The translations under genes were made by a program, and so were the position numbers. Shown here one piece after another: positions 56,488 through 64,000 of a stretch of 64,000 nucleotides of DNA. Numbering within the stretch: the first letter of the stretch is position 1; each line of letters starts with the position of its first letter. The notes beneath the pieces are model-generated. The model was given only the letters and a program-made list of their open reading frames with translations, had not been told where the DNA came from and searched no databases. Source of the stretch: Micromonospora olivasterospora (lineage in GTDB: Bacteria > Actinomycetota > Actinomycetes > Mycobacteriales > Micromonosporaceae); NCBI RefSeq assembly GCF_007830265.1, contig NZ_VLKE01000001.1, positions 5,332,001-5,396,000 on the forward strand, in the 5' to 3' direction.

Positions 56488-57234
56488 TCAGCAGGGGCCG
56501 TTGCAGGCCAGCACCTTGAGCCGATCCAGGCTGCCGTTCCAGACGTTCTGGTCGCCGGGGAAGACGCCGGAGTCCGCCCACTGCCAGAAGGAGTACGTCG
56601 GCCAGCCGGCGGGCAGGGCGCCGACCGTGCTGGCGTACCGGGCGATCCACAGCGGGTTGTTCGCGGCGAACTGCGAGGTGTTGCCGGTGCAGGTGGTCCA
56701 CCAGTCGGTGGTGGTGTAGATCGTGGCCCACCGTCCGGTGCGCGCGAAGTACTGGTTGACGAACGAGGCGATCCAACTGCGCATCGAGGCCTGGGACAGC
56801 CCGTAGCAGGTCGCGCCGTACGGGTTGTACTCGATGTCCAGGGCGCCGGGCAGGGTCTTGCCGTCCCTGGACCAGCCGCCGCCGTGGTCGACGAAGTAGT
56901 TGGCCTGGGTGGCGCCGCTGGACTGGTTCGGCAGGGCGAAGTGGTACGCCCCGCGGATCATGCCGACGTTGTACGAGCCGTTGTACTGCTGGGCGAAGTA
57001 CGGGTTGGTGTAGCCGGTGCCCTCGGTCGCCTTGACGTACGCGAACCGGGCGCCGTTGTTCCAGGCGGCCGACCAGTTGACGTTGCCCTGCCAGCTGGAG
57101 ACGTCCATGCCGGGCAGGCCGGCCGGGGCGGCGCTGGCGGGGGCCGGGGCGACGGCGGTCGCGGCGACCACGGCGACCATGGCGGCCAGGGCGGTGGCGG
57201 CGGCGCGGGCCACCGCGTGCAGGGGACTGTTCAT
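56488..57234 (-). CDS. Secreted GH25 lysozyme-like muramidase
   Basis: 248 residues from ATG 57234 (GGGAGGAAAG upstream). A signal peptide covers about residues 1-37 (LAAMVAVVAATAVAPAPASA). The GH25 domain has GMDVSSWQGNVNW (first Asp), RFAYVKATEGTGYTNPYFAQ, GMIRGAYHFALP and LPGALDIEYNP (catalytic Asp/Glu pair), then YTTTDWWTTC and YSFWQWADSG. It hydrolyses the beta-1,4 bond between MurNAc and GlcNAc. No separate wall-binding module is present. Monocistronic. Confidence 0.93.
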   Translation of the reverse strand: MNSPLHAVARAAATALAAMVAVVAATAVAPAPASAAPAGLPGMDVSSWQGNVNWSAAWNNGARFAYVKATEGTGYTNPYFAQQYNGSYNVGMIRGAYHFALPNQSSGATQANYFVDHGGGWSRDGKTLPGALDIEYNPYGATCYGLSQASMRSWIASFVNQYFARTGRWATIYTTTDWWTTCTGNTSQFAANNPLWIARYASTVGALPAGWPTYSFWQWADSGVFPGDQNVWNGSLDRLKVLACNGPC

Positions 57235-57500
57235 CTTTCCTCCCAGGGGGTTGGTCGCCGGGGCGACACGGGGAGCGACGAAAGGAACTGCCACCATTTG
57301 TTCACATCCTGAAGCTGAGTTTCAAGACATGCATCGAAGATTATCTTTCTCTATCTGCGTATGTGGATGCGATTCCACCTGTGCGGACTTGATCGTCTGC
57401 TGCTCCGCTGACGTGGGCGGACGGAGGGGCCGCGCTCGCGGGGCGACGGCAAGGGCCTGATGACGGCCTTGCAGGCAGGGACGGTGCCGCACCGGCTGCC

Positions 57501-57902
57501 GCGACGTTCGTCCATGGCTGGACGTCATCCCCGGTGATCAACGAGCAACTGGAGCTGCTCGGCGTGGCCATGTTCGGGTTCCAGTACCGTGTCAACCGCA
57601 AGGGCGACGAGGTGGGGCAGCGGCGGGAGGTACGCCGCGAACTGGAGGAAGACCTGCGGGCCGCCGGTACCGATGCCCTGGTTTTCAACTCCGTCATCCG
57701 TTACATGCCGTCGGTCGCCAAAGCCTGCCGCGACCGTGGCCAGCTCGTGCACGAGCTGGAGCAGGTGGAGGGCCCGAAGTGGTGGGAGGTTCGGGCCGGC
57801 ACCGCGAAGGGCCGGCCGGTGCCCAGCAGCGAGGCCGGGAAGGTCGCCCAGGAGTACGAAGACCTCGCAGCGCTGATCGCACCTCGGCGGTGTCGGCGCT
57901 GA
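57501..57902 (+). pseudogene. ParA-family ATPase, C-terminal fragment
   Basis: The frame reads ATFVHGWTSSPVINEQLELL, GVAMFGFQYRVNRKGDEVGQ, RREVRRELEEDLRAAGTDAL, VFNSVIRYMPSVAKACRDRG, then EAGKVAQEYEDLAALI. This is the C-terminal third of a ParA/MinD-like partition ATPase (FG-x-x...R-x-x-VR-x-x-LE-x-DL...VF-x-x-x-IR...A-x-x-RG). Walker A and switch regions are missing. GTG 57534 could initiate a short product, but it would lack ATPase activity. It indicates a former plasmid or integrative element. Confidence 0.55.
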
Positions 57903-58118
57903 CCGCGCCGGCGACCAGCCCGCGCGTGCCTGATGACACGGAATCAGCCAGCCCCGCCCCGCCACCCGGGCTGAGCCGGCCCCGCGGCCCCCGGGGCCAC
58001 CGAGGAACCGCCGGCGTCCGGCGCCGGCCGCACCGAGGCTGCTCCCGCCGCTCCTGCGCTGGCAGCGTCCGCGCCCTCGCCGGAGGAGGCGTCAACGGGC
58101 CGTGCCCGCGCCATCGGG

Positions 58119-58583
58119 ATGCCGGACCTGTCGGTGGACCTGGACGATCCCGCCGCCTTGGCGGTCAGCCCGACGGTCCTCAGCGTCCCGGCGCCGCTGA
58201 TGGCCCGGTTCGAGCGAGCATGGCGCAACTCGACCAGCAACACCGAGCTTGTTCTCGACGCGCTCCGCGCGCACCTGGCCGATCTACCCCGGCTGGTCGC
58301 CGAAGCTCGCCGGCCGGCTGCCGCAGACGCCGGTGAGCTGTTCCCATGGCGTACCTCAGCGCAGCGTGGCAAGACGGCAAAGGTACGCAGAGTGCAGTTG
58401 CCGATCCGGCCTCTGGCCGGTGAGCTGCAGGTGGTGGACACCCTGGTCGGATGGGTCCAGCAGCAGATCGGCGCGGGTCCTCGGTCGCTGGGTGGCCGCA
58501 TTACCCGCTCCGAGGTGGTGGTGGCAGCTCTGGATGCTCACCTGCCTGCGGACCGACCGCGCGGCCGTCGGCCAAGAGACTGA
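58119..58583 (+). CDS. ParB-like/accessory partition protein (154 aa), tentative
   Basis: ATG 58119 begins MPDLSVDLDDPAALAVSPTV, then FERAWRNSTSNTELVLDALR and AHLADLPRLVAEARRP. After a basic linker, VRRVQLPIRPLAGELQVVDT and ITRSEVVVAALDAHLPADRP follow. Two helical segments of ribbon-helix-helix flavour and the position after a parA fragment on the same strand suggest the small DNA-binding partner of a partition pair. The sequence family is not firmly recognised. Confidence 0.55.
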   Translation: MPDLSVDLDDPAALAVSPTVLSVPAPLMARFERAWRNSTSNTELVLDALRAHLADLPRLVAEARRPAAADAGELFPWRTSAQRGKTAKVRRVQLPIRPLAGELQVVDTLVGWVQQQIGAGPRSLGGRITRSEVVVAALDAHLPADRPRGRRPRD

Positions 58584-59064
<481 letters not shown>

Positions 59065-62000
59065 CCCCAACGCCTCGAAGTACCGCTGCGGGTTGGTCGA
59101 TCAGGTGGTGGGTCTGATCTGGCGTGGGCCTGCTCGACGGCTCGGGTCGGGGTGAGGCCCCGCCGGGGCCCGGCGCGGGGGTGTGGGTGTGTGGTGGCGC
59201 ACGTGTGGGTGGGGATGGCTGGTGTCGCCGGTGTCGACTACCGTCACTTTGCGGTGAGGGGTGCGTGGCTCTCGGCGATCAACACTGTCGGTGGTGGTGG
59301 GCGTCGGTCGGGTCGTGGGGCGAGGTGTTGGGTTTTGGCCGCCGGGTGGGCGACGGGGTGGCGATGCCATCGCCGGCGAGGTGGTCGGGGCTGGGGTGGG
59401 CGGTCCGCGTGGCTGGCTGATCCGTACTGGGTGCGTTTGGTTCGGGGGCGGGGAAGGAGCGTTGCGCGTTGGTCGCCGCCGCTTTTTCGACCGTTGAGCT
59501 CAGTGAGAGCTCGATGCGGGCTTTGGAAGCGTTCACCGGGGTGCGGGTGTCCCGGGCGAGGTTGCCGTTGTTGTGGGATGACATCGGCACGCTGGAAACG
59601 CTGGAGCATCGGGTGCGTACGGTGCTGGGTCCGTTGCTGGAGCAGACGGTCAGGGCGGTCCGGCAGGCGGGGGAGGGTGAGGCCTTCGACCGGTTCGTGG
59701 CGCAGACCGCTCCGTTCGTGGGGAAGATGGCCGAGACGGCCGACCTGATGCTCGCCGTGGTGGAGGCGGAGAAGAAGTTCTTCCTGGAGACGGAGACCGG
59801 CAAGCGTACGACGGTGGCGATGTTCTCCTTCATGCAGGCCGAGTTCGCCGCCGCCGCCGCGATGTGGTGGTGGAATCCCGTGGGGGCGGCGGCACACCTC
59901 GCCCAGGCGCGGACGATCATCCAGGTGGTCCTGCGTTCGGCGTTGGTGCGGTCGGCGGCGAGTAGCACGGCGATGCAGATGCTGACGATGCCGGGTTCTG
60001 CGCTGCTGGCGCAGGTGTCGATGATGACCGATGGTCTGCAGTCGGGGGTGAACTGGTCGGCGGTCGGTAAGCAGGCGGCGTACGCGGGGGCGGTGGCGTT
60101 CCTGAGCACGGCGGGCGGGCCGGCGTTGGGCAAGGCCGCTGGTGCTGTCGCGGGCGCGGTCAGCAAACTCGGCCTGTCGGACACGACCAAGATGCTGTTG
60201 ACCGATCTGTTGACGCGGCCGGTGTTGGAGGCCGGCACGGAGGGAATTCTCGGTTGGTTTGCCACCGCGATGGTCGACCGGAAGCTCGAGTTCGACCCCG
60301 ATAATTTTGCTGCGGACACAATTTCCGGGGCGATTTCGGGGGGAGGGGGATCGGCCGCGAGCGGGCTCGGGCTCGTCTTGAATCGCGCCGTGAACCTGCC
60401 CCGGGTGCGGGTGCCTCGCCCCGACTTCACGTGGGATGGTAGGCCGGTCATGCCGGTGGGGCCGACACCGGTGGGTGGGGACACGTCCACGGGCTACCAG
60501 AGCGGGGTCGACGATCCGAAGGCTGTGGGTGCCGGCGGGCAGGCCCCACCGTCCACCCCGCCGCTGCCGGCGTTGAACCTGCCCGCGCTGCACCTGGACC
60601 TGTCGGTGCCGTCGTGGTCGGTGCCGAGCCTGTCGGTGCCGGCTGCGCCGGTGCCGGCGTGGGTCGCGGCAGCGGGTGGGCCGGTGGTCGAGCGGTGGTA
60701 TCGGTTCCAGCAGGATCTGGTGGACCGTTACGGTGGGTTGCTGGCCGGGGTGGCTCGGGCGGGCAAGAGCATGGCCGCGCTCGCCATACCGGTCGAGGGG
60801 GTTTTCGCCGGGTGGGTCGACGCCCGGCGGGGTGATCGGGTTGTTGCGGCTTTCCTGTCCGCGGTCGGTCTGCCCGCTGCCGCGCTGACCGAGGGGTATC
60901 TGACGGGTGTCCGGCAGCGGGCGGTGGCCCGGATGGCCGAGGCGTTGGCGTCCGCGGGTGGGCAGGTCCCGGCCGGGGTGTGGTCGGAGCAGGTTGTCGC
61001 CGGGCTGCCGGCGGAGTTCGACCGGCAGGCGTTGCGCTCGCTGGCGCACCTGGCCGTCCAACACCACATCGACCAGCACCTCACCGCCGGCACGCCGACA
61101 GGCCCCGGCACGTCGTCGGGCGCGGGCGTGCCGGCAGGCGCCGGGGCGGGGGTGCCGTCCGCCGCCGCGGTCGAGGTGGTCGAGAGGGAAACGCGGAACT
61201 GGGTGGACCGAAGCCTCGATGCGATCCTCGGTGCCCCCGCCGTGTTGCCGGCCGTGGTGCCCGCTGTGGTGGCCGGTCCCGACGCCGCGCAGGTCAGTGC
61301 CGTGGCGGACGTGGTCCGGCAGGTGGTCGTCGACCTGCCCGCCCGTTTCTCGGCCGCGGCCGTTCCCGGCGTCACCGGAGCGGCCGCCGGTGTGGCTACC
61401 CTCGACGTTGAAGAAAGCGGGCGTACCGGCGCGCCGACGGTGCCGGTGACGCCCGAGCAGCACACCGTGGCGGCGGCCGGCCTGGCGCGGGCCCAGTTCA
61501 CCGCGCTGGCCCACCGGTACGGCCTGGATCCGGCCGGTCACGACATCCTCGCCGGGTCGTTCCAACAGGAATGGAAGGACCGGTACCAGCAGGTCCTCGC
61601 CGAGGCCGCCGGCAGCGCCACGTCCGGCGCGCCCGGCACGGCGGGGACGCCTGGCACCCCGGACGCGGCCAGCGCCGGTAGTACCGTGCCCGCTGGCGCC
61701 GCCTTCCCCGCCGATGGCACGCCGATCCACCACGACGCCAACGCCGGCGGCCGTGACAACGTCAGCGCCGGCGGCCGTGACAACGCCACCGCCAGTGACA
61801 TGTCTGTGTCCAGCGATGACGTGTTCAGCAACCTCGACACCCGCGACACCATGTCGATCAGTGACGTGTCCTTGCCGGACGAGTCGCTTGGCGGGGTGCC
61901 TGGCAAGCACGGCCTCAGCGACGCGGGTTCGTTCAGCGACGCGGGTTCGTGGCGGGATGTGTCGTTGCGGGACGGACCGGTCAGTGGCGGCCCCGGCAGG

Positions 62001-64000
62001 CACGGCGAGCCGGCTGCCGCGGCGACTGGGCAGGATCTCACGCCGTTCGGGTCCGGGCAGCGGGCCGCTAACTGGGCCGCTGCGGAGCAGGCGCGTGCCG
62101 GCAGCGGTGACCTGTGGTGGTGCGTGGCGGCCACGCTCGATGTGTTCCACACCGTGTACAAGCGGTTGGGCAACCGGGCGGTGTTCGACGACCGGATCAT
62201 CGGACCGGACGGCCGGCTCGCGCCCACCATGGGCTGGCCGCAACTGATGGAGATCCTCGACACGGTGCCCGAGCGTGTCGCCCACCCCGACGGGGTCGCG
62301 GGAGAAGACGTGCTGGCCGCGTTGCGGACGGCGCCGGGGTCGATGGTCGTGGTCAGGGCCGCGCCACCGAACGAACCGCAGCACGTGTTCGCCCTCCACA
62401 GCCGGCCGCAGGAGTCCGGGCCGCCGAGGATCCGGGTGCGGGACCCTCTGCTGCCCGGCGCCGCCGACCGACCCGAGCCGGACGACCCGATACGTGATCC
62501 GTGGCTGCGGCACCTGTTCGCATTCAGCACCCGGGTGGCCGCGTTCGACGGGAACGGTCGACCCGCCACCATCACCGACCTGCTCGGCCAGACCACCGGC
62601 CATCCGCAACCGACAACCACGACCGGCACCGGCACCGGCACCGGCGCCGACACCAGCGCGTTCCTGCTCGCCTCCACCAGCCCGCCACGCGGCCCGTCCC
62701 ACGCGATGCTCACCACCTCCACCGACCCGGCCGACTCTTCAAGCGGCGGACTGCCATCCGATCCAGCGGGCAACGGCGATCCGCCTGGTCCTGGCCTGGC
62801 GTCTGGTGATCAGGAATTTCAGAACGTGTGGGACCCGGATCTGGATGGGATGGATCTGGACACACCAAAGCTCGTCGAGTGGGGGCCGCTGCAGGACACC
62901 GAACAGGTCCAGTCCCCGCTGTCCGGAATGCCAGGGGTGGATGTCGCGTGGGTGCCGTTGGGTGTGGGGGACAACGCGACCGTGGCGGTCCCGCAACAGC
63001 GGGATGCGGGAGACCACGACCCGTCTCATCTTGACCCGGAACTTCTTGACCCGGCATTCGTGGAGGATCTGTGGATGCCGTACCTGGACCCGGACCCGGA
63101 CCTGGGTGTGGGTCTAGGTCCGGGAGGGGTGGAACTGTCGGCGCTGCCGCCCGGCTGGGGGTGGACGCCACCGGACGGCACCGAACAGGTCGATTCTTTG
63201 TACCCGCCGTCTGGGGTGCCGGAGGTGGATGTCGCGTGGGCGCCGTCGGTGGTGGGGGACGACGTGACCGCGCCGGACGATCGGGATACGGAAGATCACA
63301 ACCTGTCTTCTCTTGACCCGGCGCTTCTTAACCCGGCATTCACCCAGGATCTATCGATGCCGGACCCGGCCCCGGCCCCGGCCCCGGACCCGGCCCCGGA
63401 CCCAGATCTGGATCTGGACCCGGATCTTGTTCTGGACCTGGACCTGGATCTTGTTCTGGACCTGGACCCGGATCTGGTTCTGGATCTGGATGGTGTGGAT
63501 GGGGTTGGCCGGCCGGTGTTGGAGTTCGCGGTGCCGGCTGATGGGTATTGCGTTTTGTCGGCGTTCGTTGTCGCTGATCCGGTGTGGGTGCGGGACGTGT
63601 TGGCGCAGGCAGGGGTGCTGCCGGCGGATCTGTATGAGTGGCTGTCCGGTCCTGAGCGGGTGCGCGTCAGTGTGGGGCGGATGGCTGGCGTGGTGCCGGC
63701 CGGGTCTGAGTTGGCGCGGGTGAACGAGTTGTTGCAGGCCCATGTCGTGTCGTACCTGGACACCCGTTTCGGGGGGTTGCCGGCCGATGTGGTGGTGCAG
63801 CGGCGGCATCTGCCGCAGGGGGAGCCGTGGCGGCAGGTGCGGGAGCTCAGCGATGGGCAGGTGTTGGCGCGGCTGAGTGATCGTCTCGGCGACCAGGGCG
63901 TCTCGGCGGGCCGTGTTGTCACCGAGGCGGCTTTCCTGGATGCGGGGCGGATCAGGCAGCGGTATGACGAGGCGCGTGCGGAGTTGATCGGGTTGAAGCA
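59065..64000 (+). repeat. Large direct repeat, copy B (continues past window)
   Basis: It matches copy A (30947-36011) in order and orientation, including about 400 bp of upstream DNA and the TTG start context. The last 1.9 kb differ from copy A by only scattered bases and small in-frame indels: a 6-bp unit absent at about 63089 and extra GGCACC units near 62635. The end lies outside the window. Confidence 0.92.
59469..64000 (+). CDS. Giant polymorphic effector/toxin-like protein B, partial
   Basis: TTG 59469, 9 bases after GGAAGGAG, opens a frame of 1510 codons that stays open to the window end. It is the uninterrupted counterpart of the gene at 31349-38790: CpnT/WXG100-like N-terminus (LPLLWDDIGTLETLEHRVRT, MWWWNPVGAAAHLAQARTII), linker, second helical module, papain-like domain (GDLWWCVAATLDVFH, EPQHVFALHS) and the start of the OTU-like domain (ADGYCVLSAFVVADP). 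The N-terminal half is diverged from copy A; from the papain-like domain on it is nearly identical. Whether it carries the same C-terminal repeats cannot be seen. The N-terminus suggests secretion by a type VII system. Confidence 0.85.
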   Translation, partial: MVAAAFSTVELSESSMRALEAFTGVRVSRARLPLLWDDIGTLETLEHRVRTVLGPLLEQTVRAVRQAGEGEAFDRFVAQTAPFVGKMAETADLMLAVVEAEKKFFLETETGKRTTVAMFSFMQAEFAAAAAMWWWNPVGAAAHLAQARTIIQVVLRSALVRSAASSTAMQMLTMPGSALLAQVSMMTDGLQSGVNWSAVGKQAAYAGAVAFLSTAGGPALGKAAGAVAGAVSKLGLSDTTKMLLTDLLTRPVLEAGTEGILGWFATAMVDRKLEFDPDNFAADTISGAISGGGGSAASGLGLVLNRAVNLPRVRVPRPDFTWDGRPVMPVGPTPVGGDTSTGYQSGVDDPKAVGAGGQAPPSTPPLPALNLPALHLDLSVPSWSVPSLSVPAAPVPAWVAAAGGPVVERWYRFQQDLVDRYGGLLAGVARAGKSMAALAIPVEGVFAGWVDARRGDRVVAAFLSAVGLPAAALTEGYLTGVRQRAVARMAEALASAGGQVPAGVWSEQVVAGLPAEFDRQALRSLAHLAVQHHIDQHLTAGTPTGPGTSSGAGVPAGAGAGVPSAAAVEVVERETRNWVDRSLDAILGAPAVLPAVVPAVVAGPDAAQVSAVADVVRQVVVDLPARFSAAAVPGVTGAAAGVATLDVEESGRTGAPTVPVTPEQHTVAAAGLARAQFTALAHRYGLDPAGHDILAGSFQQEWKDRYQQVLAEAAGSATSGAPGTAGTPGTPDAASAGSTVPAGAAFPADGTPIHHDANAGGRDNVSAGGRDNATASDMSVSSDDVFSNLDTRDTMSISDVSLPDESLGGVPGKHGLSDAGSFSDAGSWRDVSLRDGPVSGGPGRHGEPAAAATGQDLTPFGSGQRAANWAAAEQARAGSGDLWWCVAATLDVFHTVYKRLGNRAVFDDRIIGPDGRLAPTMGWPQLMEILDTVPERVAHPDGVAGEDVLAALRTAPGSMVVVRAAPPNEPQHVFALHSRPQESGPPRIRVRDPLLPGAADRPEPDDPIRDPWLRHLFAFSTRVAAFDGNGRPATITDLLGQTTGHPQPTTTTGTGTGTGADTSAFLLASTSPPRGPSHAMLTTSTDPADSSSGGLPSDPAGNGDPPGPGLASGDQEFQNVWDPDLDGMDLDTPKLVEWGPLQDTEQVQSPLSGMPGVDVAWVPLGVGDNATVAVPQQRDAGDHDPSHLDPELLDPAFVEDLWMPYLDPDPDLGVGLGPGGVELSALPPGWGWTPPDGTEQVDSLYPPSGVPEVDVAWAPSVVGDDVTAPDDRDTEDHNLSSLDPALLNPAFTQDLSMPDPAPAPAPDPAPDPDLDLDPDLVLDLDLDLVLDLDPDLVLDLDGVDGVGRPVLEFAVPADGYCVLSAFVVADPVWVRDVLAQAGVLPADLYEWLSGPERVRVSVGRMAGVVPAGSELARVNELLQAHVVSYLDTRFGGLPADVVVQRRHLPQGEPWRQVRELSDGQVLARLSDRLGDQGVSAGRVVTEAAFLDAGRIRQRYDEARAELIGLK

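Overview
The window is high-G+C actinobacterial DNA, most likely from a Micromonosporaceae genome (Micromonospora or a close relative). This is inferred from strong GC3 bias, GTG/TTG starts, a SAM-IV-type riboswitch with an actinobacterial HVDL-type leader peptide, XRE regulators with TPR-like tails, a SapB-type lanthipeptide operon, and interspersed palindromes of the kind I associate with this group. No rRNA, tRNA or CRISPR array was seen. No database search was possible.

Layout. 1-3822 (minus) is a phage-like group: a right-handed beta-helix protein broken by two frameshifts, a small acidic protein, an M15/peptidoglycan-binding endolysin-like enzyme and an unknown protein cut by the window edge. 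3967-10596 holds a KdpE remnant, an SDR reductase, a conserved hypothetical, a truncated DinB gene, a DHA2-type MFS exporter, DUF1801 and GNAT proteins and a kinase-like protein. 10783-13612 (minus) is an amino-acid ABC importer preceded by a SAM-IV riboswitch and a Cys-containing leader peptide, so it probably imports a sulfur amino acid. 13884-20050 holds a Tat-exported amidase with a frameshift, a small HATPase protein and a giant hybrid histidine kinase with seven tandem 92-residue HAMP units. 20132-23071 holds GyrI-like and DinB proteins and an XRE regulator.

23186-31348 is an accessory junkyard. An XRE gene is interrupted by an IS4-type element with a perfect 10-bp target duplication, and that element was itself hit by an IS256-type element with an 8-bp duplication. 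Beyond lie cutA and truncated uppS, XRE, BTAD and prepilin-peptidase-like genes meeting at rearrangement junctions.

31349-38790 and 59469-64000 are two copies of a giant modular protein. It has a CpnT-like N-terminus, proline-rich linkers, a papain-like Cys/His/Asp domain and an OTU-like domain; copy A ends in six ~100-residue repeats, while copy B runs off the window. This is the best candidate for a poorly described system, read here as a type VII secretion-associated polymorphic effector or toxin. The copies are direct repeats 28.1 kb apart and flank an ISL3 remnant, the lanthipeptide operon (two LuxR regulators, two ABC transporters, a SapB-like 39-residue precursor and a class III LanKC synthetase), pgi, an M28 peptidase, NUDIX and NADAR proteins, an ArsR/SRPBCC pair, a GH25 lysozyme and a ParA/ParB-like remnant.

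Several genes show single-base frameshifts, many in G/C homopolymers. This suggests uncorrected indels in the assembly, genuine decay, or both.
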